From positions 1 to 14,888 of the forward strand of contig JAABTE010000027.1 in the NCBI GenBank assembly GCA_011390035.1: 14,888 bases of DNA. Reading direction: 5' to 3'. The position numbers and the translations under genes were made by a program. The stretch is from Desulfobacteraceae bacterium (GTDB lineage: Bacteria; Desulfobacterota; Desulfobacteria; Desulfobacterales; JAABSP01). This document shows positions 6,414-14,147 of this stretch, in pieces (position 1 is the stretch's first letter; each line of letters begins with the position of its first letter). The notes beneath the pieces are model-generated. The model had not been told where the DNA came from. It did not search any database and saw only the letters and a list, made by a program, of their open reading frames with translations.

Positions 6414-8408
6414 ATGACAAAACTGAGCTACAGAAATCTGCCGATCCGATTCAAGCTGCTCATCATCTACGCCACCCTCATGCTCGTGGCCGTGGCCATC
6501 AGCATCGGCGTCATCTGGGGGGTTTCCGTTCGCGCCGTGCATCGGGACATCCTGGGCGAGCTGCGCAACACCACCGAATCGATCCGGAGCATGATCTCCT
6601 CGACATCCGACGCCGTCATCCGGAACAACCTGCGGGCCGTGGCGGAAACCAACCGCCAGATCGTGGAGCGGCTCCACGCCCGTGTCGCGGCGGGCGAGAT
6701 GACCACCGAGGAGGCCAAGGCCCGTGCCGGGGCCATTCTGTTGAGCCAGGTCATCGGCAAGACCGGCTATGTCTATGCCATCGACAGCCGGGGGGTGGTC
6801 CGGGTCCATCCCAAGCCCGAGCTTCTGGGCGTCGATCTCTCAGAGCACGAATTCGTCCGCGAGCAGATCCGGAGAAGGGAGGGCTACCAGGAATACCAGT
6901 GGAAAAACCCGGAGGACGACGCCCCCCGTGCAAAGGCCGTTTACATGACCCACTTTGCCCCTTGGGACTGGATCATCGCCGCCTCCTCGTATCGCGAGGA
7001 GTTCATCGAAATGGTCCAGGTGTCCGAATTCGCCGACAAGGTGCGCAAGATCCGCATCGGCCAGACCGGCTATGCCTATGTGATGGATTCTAAAGGAATA
7101 CTTGTCATCCACCCCCAGCTCGAGGGCGAGAGCATCTATAACGAGCGGGACGCAGAGGGGCGCTACTTCATCCGGGACATCGTGTCGGAAAAGGAGGGCT
7201 ACACCGACTACATGTGGAAGAACCCGGGCGAGGGCGACTATCGCCGCAAGATGGCGGTTTACCTCTACATCCCGGCCTTTGACTGGATCGTGGTCTCCAC
7301 GGCCTACTATTCGGAGTTTTACCAGACCATCCACGCCATCATGTGGGTGATCGTCATCACGGGCCTTGTGACCCTGCTGGTGATGGTGCCTTTGACCCTG
7401 CTGGTCAACAAGCGGCTGGTCCGGGGGCTGGGGGCGGCGTCAAACGCGGCGCGGCATCTGGCCGAGTGCGATCTGTCCGTGGACGTGATCAGCCGCAGCG
7501 ACGACGAGATCGGCCAGCTTCTGTCCGCGGTGGCCGTGATGCTGGAGAGCCTGCGGGGGGTGATCACCCGGGCCATCGCCCTGTCCTCGGAGGTGAATGC
7601 CTCTGTGGGGGAAATCTCCGTGGCCCTTTCCGAGCAGGCCGCCACGCTCTCCGAGCAGGCCGCCTCGGTCTCCCAGATCTCCTCCACCATGGAGGAGTTT
7701 TCCGCAACCTCCACCCAGATCGCCGAAAACGCCAACGCGGTTGTGGGCATCGCAGACAACACCGTCCGCCAGAGCCGGGACGGGGTGGCGGCCGTAGAGC
7801 AGGTGATGGACCGGATGGTGCGGATCAACCAGGACAACGAGCAGGGCATCGCCCAGATCCTGGCCTTGCGCAAGAAAACCGAGGAGATTACCAAGGTGAT
7901 GGAGATCATCAACACCATCGCCGATCAAACCAAGCTGATCGCCTTCAACGCGGCCATCGAGGCGTCGGGCGCCGGGGAGGCGGGCCGGCGGTTTTCCGTG
8001 GTGGCCGTCGAGATCCGGCGGCTGGCCGACTCGGTGATGGCCTCCACCGGCGAGATCGAGGCCAAGATCAGCGACATCCAGGAGGCCACCGAGCACATCG
8101 TGGTGGCCTCTGAGAAGAACACCAAGGAGATCGGCGGCGCGGTGGATTCCTTTTCCCGCACCGTGGATCTGCTAAACGGCATCCTGGCCGCGGCCCAGTC
8201 CACGGTGGACGCGGCCAAGCAGATCTCGCTGTCCACCCAGCAGCAGAAGACCGCCAGCCGCCAGGTGGTCACGGCCCTGCGGGAGATCGACGAGGGCACC
8301 AGCCAGACCTCCAAGTCCATCAATCAGCTTTCCGACATCAGCATCAAGCTGGCCACCCTCTCCGACGACATGACGGAGCTGATGGGCCGGTTCAAGCTGC
8401 CGAAATAG
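6414..8408 (+). CDS. Methyl-accepting chemotaxis protein with double Cache sensor (receptor 1)
   Basis: This 664-residue transmembrane chemoreceptor has TM1 at about 13-35. The periplasmic sensor contains two similar Cache-type units. The first is around 113-200 (IGKTGYVYAIDSRGVVRVHP to WDWIIAASSYREEF). The second is around 213-305 (IRIGQTGYAYVMDSKGILVI to FDWIVVSTAYYSEF). TM2 follows at about 308-332, then HAMP, then a cytoplasmic coiled-coil signalling domain. The conserved hairpin tip (about 496-550) contains MEIINTIADQTKLIAFNAAI, then EASGAGEAGRRFSVVA. Glu/Gln/Ala-rich segments such as SEQAATLSEQAA are candidate methylation regions for the CheR/CheB encoded downstream. There is no C-terminal NWETF-like CheR tether. 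The start is ATG 6414, preceded by GGGGCGGG; an in-frame TTG at 6393 is less likely. Ligand unknown. Confidence 0.94.
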   Translation: MTKLSYRNLPIRFKLLIIYATLMLVAVAISIGVIWGVSVRAVHRDILGELRNTTESIRSMISSTSDAVIRNNLRAVAETNRQIVERLHARVAAGEMTTEEAKARAGAILLSQVIGKTGYVYAIDSRGVVRVHPKPELLGVDLSEHEFVREQIRRREGYQEYQWKNPEDDAPRAKAVYMTHFAPWDWIIAASSYREEFIEMVQVSEFADKVRKIRIGQTGYAYVMDSKGILVIHPQLEGESIYNERDAEGRYFIRDIVSEKEGYTDYMWKNPGEGDYRRKMAVYLYIPAFDWIVVSTAYYSEFYQTIHAIMWVIVITGLVTLLVMVPLTLLVNKRLVRGLGAASNAARHLAECDLSVDVISRSDDEIGQLLSAVAVMLESLRGVITRAIALSSEVNASVGEISVALSEQAATLSEQAASVSQISSTMEEFSATSTQIAENANAVVGIADNTVRQSRDGVAAVEQVMDRMVRINQDNEQGIAQILALRKKTEEITKVMEIINTIADQTKLIAFNAAIEASGAGEAGRRFSVVAVEIRRLADSVMASTGEIEAKISDIQEATEHIVVASEKNTKEIGGAVDSFSRTVDLLNGILAAAQSTVDAAKQISLSTQQQKTASRQVVTALREIDEGTSQTSKSINQLSDISIKLATLSDDMTELMGRFKLPK

Positions 8409-8444
8409 CGGTCGGAACGGCTTTGGCAACCATCCCGCCACAAC

Positions 8445-8452
8445 AGGGGAGG
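8445..8452 (+). promoter_or_regulatory. Ribosome-binding site of receptor 2
   Basis: AGGGGAGG lies five bases before ATG 8458, a strong and well-spaced site in the 49-base gap after receptor 1. Confidence 0.6.
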
Positions 8453-8457
8453 CAGAC

Positions 8458-11376
8458 ATGACCATCGGCAGGAAGATGGCGCTGGGCTCGGCGCTGTTTC
8501 TGATCTCCGTCATCTCGCTCTTTGCGGTGCTGACCGCCGTGGGCATGGGCCGGGCCCGGGATGAGTTCATCCGCGGCCGTGAGGATCAACTGGCGGCCAT
8601 GGCCGCCGTAAAGCAGCTAAAGGTGGAAAGCCACTTTCAAGAGTGCCGCAAGGACCTTTCCGCCCTGGTGGAGACCATCAAGGTGCTGCGCCAGGACGCC
8701 TTTTCCCGGCTGGAGGCGGTGCAGCAGCTCAAGCGGGCCCAGGTGGAACAGTACATCGACAGCCGCCTGGCCACCGTCCGGGTAATCACGGAGATCGGTG
8801 CCGTGGCCGACGCCATCGGCCGGTTCACCATCGCCTATAACGAAGCCTACCGGTTCGATTCGGCCCTGTTCGCCTACCAGAAGATGGTCTATGACCCCAT
8901 GTTCCAGTCGCTCATCCGGCGGCACCGGTTCGCGGACCTGTTCCTGATCAACCTCAGCGGCGACATTGTCTATGCCTATGGGGGCGGGCGGGAGCAGGGG
9001 GCCAACGTGGCGGCAGCTCCCCTGGTAAACGGCCCCCTGGGCAAAGCGTTCCGGGGGGGCATGGAGCGGCTGGTGATGATCGACTATCAGCCCTACGACT
9101 TGCTGGGCGGGCACCGCGCCGCCTTCATCGCCGGGCCGGTGCGCAAGGACGACGACCTGGCCGGGGTGGTGGCCGTGCGCTTGCCCATCCAGCCCTTCAA
9201 CGACATTTTGATGATGCGCGAGGGCATGGGGGAAACCGGCGAAACCCTCCTGGTGGGCCGGGACCCGGACGGCGCCATCACCTATCGATGCGAGATGATG
9301 GGGCCGGAGGGGCGCCACTATTTCCTGGGCCGGCCGGCGCCGCTGCCCTACGCGGAGGCCGCCCTGGACGGCGCGGCGGTCAGCGACGTGGTGGTGGATG
9401 AATCGGGCCGGATGTGGATCGTCAACGCGGCTCCCCTCGATGCGGAGGGTCTTGGCTGGGCCTTTGTCTCCCGCATCGCCCTTAAGGAGGCCATCGCGCC
9501 CCGGGTCAGTGGCGCGTCCGAGGATTTCTACCAGACCTATATCAAGGGCAGCCATTACGGGGATTTGTTTCTGATCCAGCCCGGCGGCCGGTTTCTGTAT
9601 GCGGCGGAGGCGCTGGAGCTGGCGGGCGCGGCCGTGGGATCGGCGCTGCTGACCCGGGGGCCGCTTCCGGAGATGGTTGGCCGGGTGCTGCGCGAGAACA
9701 CCACCGTGTTCACCGACTTCGCCCCATATGAACCGGCGGGCGGCAAGCCGGCCGCGTTTCTGGCCAGCCCCCTGTTCAACGGCGAGGGGGTGGAGCTGAT
9801 TGTCTGCCTGCGCCTTAACATGGACCCCATTGACCAGATCATGCGGGAGGGAAGGGGCGCCGGATCATCCACTGTCACCTTCCTGGCGGGCCCGGACCGA
9901 CGGATCCGCGCCGGCCTGGGGCCGCCCGAGGCGGCCGCCGCCCGCGCCAATGCCGCCGCTCGTCCGGAGACGGCCGTCCGCGGCAATGCCGCCGCTCGAC
10001 CGGAGACGGCCGCCCGTGGCAATGCCGCCGCTCGTCCGGGGGCGCCCGTCCGTGCGAATGCCGCCTCCGGGTTTGGCGCTACAGTCGATTCGACGCCGGT
10101 GGACCTGGCCCTGTCGGGCGGGACCGGCGCGGGGATTTTCCAGGCCTCAGGCGGCGAGCGCGTTCTGGCCGCCTATCGGCCCGTGGCGGCCGGGGACGCC
10201 ACCTGGGCACTGGTGGTCCGGGAGCCGGCCGACGACGCCCTGGCCGGCGCCTCGGGCTTCCGGCGGATGTTCGCCGGATTTTCCGCCATAGAGGCCATTT
10301 CCATCATCGCCGCGGCCCTGCTGATCCTGCTGGTGGCCGCGGGCATGATCGCGACCCTGCGCCGCTCCGTGGTCCGCCCCCTGGAGGCGGTGGCTGAAAT
10401 GACCGGCCGGCTGGCCCGCTATGATCTGACCGTGACGGTGCCGGACACGGGCCGGCGCGACGAGATGGGCCGGCTGTTCGCCATGGTGGGGGCCATGGTG
10501 TCGGCCCTGCGGGAGCTGATCGCCCGGGCCGCCTCCGTGGCGGAAAAGGTGGACGCCGCCGCCGGGCGCATCAGCGATTCCCTCGCCCATCAGGCAGCCG
10601 TGACCACCCAGCAGGCCACCTCCGTTTCCGAGATCTCCTCCACCATGGAGGAGTTTTCCGCCTCTTCCACCCAGATCGCGGAAAACGCCGACGCCGTGGT
10701 GGCCATCGCCGAAGACACCCTGGAGCGGACCCGGCTGGGCGTGGCCGCGGTGGACCGGGTGATGGAGCGGATGCGCCGCGTCAGCGACGACAGCCAGCGG
10801 AACATCGAGGGGGTGGTGGGCCTCAGGAAAAAGGCCGAGGAGATCACCAAGGTGATGGAGATCATCAACACCATCGCCGACCAGACCAAGCTGATCGCCT
10901 TTAACGCGGCCATCGAGGCGTCCGGCGCCGGGGAGGCGGGACGGCGCTTTTCCGTGGTGGCCGCGGAGATCCGGCGGCTGGCCGATTCGGTGATGGCCTC
11001 CACCAGCGAGATCGAATCGCGCATCGCAGACATCCGATCCGCGGCCGAGAACATCGTGGTGGCCTCGGAGAAGAACACCCAGGGGATGGAGTCGGCCGTG
11101 GCCGCCTTTTCCGACACAGGGGAACTGCTGCACGGGATTTTGTCGGCGGTCCAGTCCACGGTGGACGCGGCCCGGCAGATCTCCCTTTCCACCCAGCAGC
11201 AGAAAACGGCCGCCGGCCAGGTGGTGGGGGCCCTTCGGGAGATCGACGTGGGCATCGGCCAGACATCCCAGTCCATCAACGAGGTGTCGGACATCGGGCG
11301 GGACCTGAGCGAGTTGAGCGACACCCTTTCGGACCTGATGCGGCGCTTCACGCTGGAAAAGGAGGACCGGGGCTGA
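8458..11376 (+). CDS. Large methyl-accepting chemotaxis protein with duplicated sensor (receptor 2)
   Basis: The 972-residue chemoreceptor has TM1 at about 9-30, a very large periplasmic region (about 31-610), TM2 at about 613-633, HAMP (about 634-690) and a signalling domain with the hairpin tip at 800-853 (MEIINTIADQTKLIAFNAAI onward). The sensor has two related modules. Module A has DLFLINLSGDIVYAY (160-174), RAAFIAGPV, VVAVRLPIQPFNDILM and GETGETLLVGRDP. Module B has DLFLIQPGGRFLYAA (369-383), PAAFLASPLF, VCLRLNMDPIDQIM and TFLAGPDR. These are Cache-like ligand-binding units. Directly after module B, at 498-540, sits a 12-residue tandem repeat rich in Ala, Arg and Pro. A tail segment then leads into TM2 (about 541-600, ending TWALVVREPADDAL). 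Candidate methylation helices resemble those of receptor 1. No CheR-tethering pentapeptide is present. Ligand unknown. Confidence 0.93.
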   Translation: MTIGRKMALGSALFLISVISLFAVLTAVGMGRARDEFIRGREDQLAAMAAVKQLKVESHFQECRKDLSALVETIKVLRQDAFSRLEAVQQLKRAQVEQYIDSRLATVRVITEIGAVADAIGRFTIAYNEAYRFDSALFAYQKMVYDPMFQSLIRRHRFADLFLINLSGDIVYAYGGGREQGANVAAAPLVNGPLGKAFRGGMERLVMIDYQPYDLLGGHRAAFIAGPVRKDDDLAGVVAVRLPIQPFNDILMMREGMGETGETLLVGRDPDGAITYRCEMMGPEGRHYFLGRPAPLPYAEAALDGAAVSDVVVDESGRMWIVNAAPLDAEGLGWAFVSRIALKEAIAPRVSGASEDFYQTYIKGSHYGDLFLIQPGGRFLYAAEALELAGAAVGSALLTRGPLPEMVGRVLRENTTVFTDFAPYEPAGGKPAAFLASPLFNGEGVELIVCLRLNMDPIDQIMREGRGAGSSTVTFLAGPDRRIRAGLGPPEAAAARANAAARPETAVRGNAAARPETAARGNAAARPGAPVRANAASGFGATVDSTPVDLALSGGTGAGIFQASGGERVLAAYRPVAAGDATWALVVREPADDALAGASGFRRMFAGFSAIEAISIIAAALLILLVAAGMIATLRRSVVRPLEAVAEMTGRLARYDLTVTVPDTGRRDEMGRLFAMVGAMVSALRELIARAASVAEKVDAAAGRISDSLAHQAAVTTQQATSVSEISSTMEEFSASSTQIAENADAVVAIAEDTLERTRLGVAAVDRVMERMRRVSDDSQRNIEGVVGLRKKAEEITKVMEIINTIADQTKLIAFNAAIEASGAGEAGRRFSVVAAEIRRLADSVMASTSEIESRIADIRSAAENIVVASEKNTQGMESAVAAFSDTGELLHGILSAVQSTVDAARQISLSTQQQKTAAGQVVGALREIDVGIGQTSQSINEVSDIGRDLSELSDTLSDLMRRFTLEKEDRG
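9949..10068 (+). repeat. 36-base tandem repeat inside the receptor 2 sensor
   Basis: Copies begin at 9949, 9985, 10021 and 10057, each opening AATGCCGCC; the last is partial and diverged. The period of exactly 36 bases (12 codons) keeps the frame. The encoded unit is NAAARPETAVRG with small changes (NAAARPETAARG, NAAARPGAPVRA, NAASG). It forms a flexible, positively charged Ala/Pro spacer within the periplasmic region. There are no unique spacers between copies, so it is not CRISPR. Confidence 0.93.
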
Positions 11377-11381
11377 CCTTT

Positions 11382-11391
11382 CACGGGAGAG
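11382..11391 (+). promoter_or_regulatory. Ribosome-binding site of cheB
   Basis: ACGGGAGAGA lies upstream of three possible starts, TTG 11393, TTG 11396 and ATG 11399. The GGGAG core is ten bases from the ATG, and the ATG is preferred because it gives the usual short lead into the receiver domain. Confidence 0.5.
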
Positions 11392-11398
11392 ATTGTTG

Positions 11399-12418
11399 AT
11401 GAATCGGATACGGGTGATGGTGGTGGATGATGATTCCTTTACCCGGGAATTGATCTCCGCCCTGCTGTGCGCTGACCAGGAGATCACGGTGGTTGGGGAG
11501 GCCGCCGACGGCATGGAGGCGCTGGGGAAGATACCGCTGTTGAAGCCGGACCTTGTGACCATGGACATAAACATGCCGGGCATGGACGGGCTGGAGGCCA
11601 TCCGGCGGATCATGAGCGCCTACGCGGTGCCCATCCTGGTGATCACCTCAAGCGATGATGCCAACATGGCCTACAACGCCATCACGCGGGGGGCGCTGGA
11701 GGTGATCGCCAAGCCGTCCACCGGCGATTACCAGGGGTTTATCGACAAGGTCAAGCTTTTGTCCCGGGTCAAGGTGATTTCCCACATCATGGGGGCGCGG
11801 GACGCGGCCGCGCCGGATAAGCGGCCGGGGCCGGCGGAAACCGCCCGCCCGTCCGGGGGCGACCGGATCGTGGCCATCGCCTCCTCCACGGGCGGGCCCC
11901 GGGCCCTGTCCGCGCTGCTGGCGGCCCTTCCCGAGGGGTTCGGCGCCCCCATCGTCATCGCCCAGCACATCACCGACGATTTCGCCCAGGGCATGGCCAA
12001 GTGGCTCAACGGCATCTGCCGGCTCACCGTAAAGACCGGAGAGGCGGGCGAGACGCCCCGGCCGGGGATGGTCTATCTGTCGCCGTCGGAGCGGCACATG
12101 CGCATCGACCGAAGCCGTCGGATCGCGTTTCGGGAGCGCGCGCCGGGGGATATCTACAACCCCTCCTGCGACCTATTGCTTTCCTCGGTGGCCCGGGCCT
12201 GTGGCCGGCGGAGCATCGGCGTGATACTGACCGGCATGGGAAGCGACGGCGTGGCCGGTCTGCGGGAGATCAAGGCCGCCGGCGGGCGCGTTATCGCCCA
12301 GGACCAGAAGACCTCGGTGGTCTTCGGAATGCCCCGGGTGGCCATCGAAAGCGGGTGCGTGGACGAGGTGCTGCCCCTCACCGAAATTCCGCAGCGCCTC
12401 ATTAAGCTGGTCATGTGA
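11399..12418 (+). CDS. cheB: Chemotaxis response regulator protein-glutamate methylesterase CheB
   Basis: This 339-residue cytoplasmic enzyme removes methyl groups from (and can deamidate) receptor glutamates, giving adaptation; CheA phosphorylation of its receiver domain activates it. The receiver domain (1-120) has acidic pocket Asp10-Asp11-Asp12, phosphoacceptor Asp56 in VTMDINMPGMDG, and Lys105 in AKPS. The linker is at about 133-155. The catalytic domain (about 156-339) carries SSTGGP with nucleophile Ser163, AQHI with His190, and TGMGSDGV with Asp283, the expected Ser-His-Asp triad. Length is close to the E. coli enzyme (349). The gene starts 22 bases after receptor 2 and ends 16 bases before cheR. 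I see no missing key residue. The likely substrates are the two receptors encoded just upstream. Confidence 0.96.
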   Translation: MNRIRVMVVDDDSFTRELISALLCADQEITVVGEAADGMEALGKIPLLKPDLVTMDINMPGMDGLEAIRRIMSAYAVPILVITSSDDANMAYNAITRGALEVIAKPSTGDYQGFIDKVKLLSRVKVISHIMGARDAAAPDKRPGPAETARPSGGDRIVAIASSTGGPRALSALLAALPEGFGAPIVIAQHITDDFAQGMAKWLNGICRLTVKTGEAGETPRPGMVYLSPSERHMRIDRSRRIAFRERAPGDIYNPSCDLLLSSVARACGRRSIGVILTGMGSDGVAGLREIKAAGGRVIAQDQKTSVVFGMPRVAIESGCVDEVLPLTEIPQRLIKLVM

Positions 12419-12434
12419 CAGGAGCGCCCGGCAC

Positions 12435-14147
12435 ATGGATCTGACGCAGGTTGAAAAGCTTTTCCGCGAAAAGACCGGCCTTGGCATCCGGGCCGACATG
12501 CTCGGCAAGGTGGCCGAGGCCATTGAGACCCTGATGTCCCGGCGCGGCGTGAGGGACCGGGGCGAGTACCTGACGCTGATTGCCGGTGACGCGGACGCCT
12601 TCCACGAGATCGTTGATCTGCTCACCATCAACGAAACCTATTTTTACCGGGAGGCGGCCCAGCTTGAGGTGTTCGCCCGCCGGCTGGTGCCCCGGATACT
12701 GGCCGATCGGGGGCCCGAGCATCGCCTCCGGGTACTCAGCGCCGGCTGCTCCACCGGCGAGGAGCCCTATTCCCTGGTGATCGCCCTTCTGGAAAACCAC
12801 TGCGCCATACCCGGCCGGCTCCACTTTTCCGTCACCGGCGTGGACATCGATCGCACCGCGGTGCTCAAGGCCCGGGAGGGGATTTTCGGCGGCCGCTCCT
12901 TCAGAAGCCTGGATACGCGCGTTTTGGACCGGTACTTCACACCGCTGGAACACAGCCGCTACCGGATACGGGAGGATATCCGGCGGATGGTGACCTTCGA
13001 CTTTCACAACCTGCTGGAAACCCCCTATCCGCCCGCCCTCCGGGAGATGGACGTGGTGTTTTACCGCAACGTCTCCATCTATTTCGAATCGGAGATTCAA
13101 AAGCGCATCTTCCGCAACCTGGCCGACATTCTCAATCCATCCGGGTATCTGGTGGTCAGCTCCACTGAGACCCTGTCCCACGACTTTCGCCTGCTGCGGC
13201 TCACGGAGATCGACGGCGTGTTTCTGTACGCCAAGGCGGACGCTGCGGCGGGTGTTGCGGCGGAGGGGGCCGACGGGGGTGCGCTCGCGGGGAGGAGCGG
13301 CCCGATGGTCAATCCCGATTTGCTCAGGCCGTGCCCGCCCATTCTGTTTCCGCTGCCCGCCGCCGGCGGATTGGACGGGCCCCGCCCCAGTGCGCGGACC
13401 CGGGGCGGGGCTCCGGCGTCGATTCCCGAGTCGCCGGGACCGAACTCGTTTTCGAGGCGATCCATGCCCGGGCAGCAGGCAGATTCCGCCTCGACACGGC
13501 CGATATCCGCGCCGCCGGGCAATCCGAAAATCGCTGCCCTCCGCAGCGATGCGGGCGGTGGCCGCGCCGCGACGGGGGGGAGGCCGGCCGTCTCACCTGG
13601 GCCGGGCGCGGCCCCGGCGGCGCCGATGGCAACGGACGAGGGGCGATATGCCGCCGCCCGTGAAATGGCCGTCAACAAGGCATACGACCGGGCGCTTGCG
13701 CTGCTCGACGGGATCGGGGGCGGCTTCATCCCGGCCGAGCTGCTCCGGGCGGGCATCCTGCTCAATCTGAACCGGACGGCGGAGGCCAGGCGGGCGTGCG
13801 AGGCCGTGCTGAAGGCCGATCCGTGGAACATCGAGGCATCCATGCTCCTGGGCATCATCGCAAAAACGGAAAACGACACCGAGACCGCCCTGGGCTGCTT
13901 CAAGGCGGTCATCTACGGCCAGACCGCCAACTGGCTGGCCCATTTCTACCTGGCGGGCATCCTGCAGAGCCAGGGGCAGGCGGAGCGGGCCCGGCGGGAA
14001 TACGGCATCGTGATCCGGCTGCTGGAAAAGGGCGGATTCGCCGACCACGGCCTTTCGATCTTTCCCCTGGCCTTCACCGAGTCGCAGATCATCCACCTGT
14101 GCCGACAGAATATGGCGGGGCTGGAAAGGAGCTATCGTGGCGTTTGA
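12435..14147 (+). CDS. cheR: Chemotaxis protein methyltransferase CheR fused to a C-terminal TPR domain
   Basis: The 570-residue protein has an N-terminal CheR module (about 1-265) that transfers methyl groups from S-adenosylmethionine to receptor glutamates. Visible motifs are INETYFYREAAQ (65-76), the SAM-binding loop LSAGCSTGEEPYSL (101-114), VDIDRTAVLKAREG (136-149) and FYRNVSIYF (209-217). The last motif is normally 'F-C-RN-LIYF', so Tyr210 replaces the usual Cys. A roughly 130-residue low-complexity Pro/Gly/Ala/Ser linker (268-398) follows. The C-terminal helical-repeat region (about 401-530) has TPR character: AAELL-type helices with RAGILLNLNRTAEARRACEA, VLKADPWNIEASMLLGIIAK and YLAGILQSQGQAERARREYG. 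This resembles Myxococcus FrzF, in which a CheR is joined to TPRs that modulate or target methylation. The start at 12435 has AGGAG upstream. Its stop overlaps the cheA start by 11 bases. Confidence 0.93.
   Translation: MDLTQVEKLFREKTGLGIRADMLGKVAEAIETLMSRRGVRDRGEYLTLIAGDADAFHEIVDLLTINETYFYREAAQLEVFARRLVPRILADRGPEHRLRVLSAGCSTGEEPYSLVIALLENHCAIPGRLHFSVTGVDIDRTAVLKAREGIFGGRSFRSLDTRVLDRYFTPLEHSRYRIREDIRRMVTFDFHNLLETPYPPALREMDVVFYRNVSIYFESEIQKRIFRNLADILNPSGYLVVSSTETLSHDFRLLRLTEIDGVFLYAKADAAAGVAAEGADGGALAGRSGPMVNPDLLRPCPPILFPLPAAGGLDGPRPSARTRGGAPASIPESPGPNSFSRRSMPGQQADSASTRPISAPPGNPKIAALRSDAGGGRAATGGRPAVSPGPGAAPAAPMATDEGRYAAAREMAVNKAYDRALALLDGIGGGFIPAELLRAGILLNLNRTAEARRACEAVLKADPWNIEASMLLGIIAKTENDTETALGCFKAVIYGQTANWLAHFYLAGILQSQGQAERARREYGIVIRLLEKGGFADHGLSIFPLAFTESQIIHLCRQNMAGLERSYRGV
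13236..13629 (+). other. Low-complexity linker between the CheR and TPR domains
   Basis: This in-frame stretch (CheR residues about 268-398) is very rich in Ala, Gly, Pro, Ser and Arg and has no motif I recognise. No clean tandem period was found, unlike the repeats in receptor 2 and cheA. It is read as a disordered tether. Confidence 0.6.
14126..14131 (+). promoter_or_regulatory. Ribosome-binding site of cheA
   Basis: AAGGAG lies five bases before the GTG at 14137, inside the end of cheR. The quality and spacing support this GTG as the start. Confidence 0.7.

Noticed and set aside
7440..9555. Long minus-strand frames opposite the two receptors
   Set aside because: They mirror the repetitive codon pattern of the receptor genes and show no domain or ribosome-binding site.
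9949..10068. 36-base periodic repeat that could suggest a CRISPR array
   Set aside because: The copies are contiguous with no unique spacers, stay in frame within a receptor gene, and are only 3-4 in number.
10147..11613. 488-codon open frame on the minus strand opposite receptor 2 and cheB
   Set aside because: It spans two conserved genes on the other strand and has the Gly/His/Leu-rich composition typical of antisense shadows.
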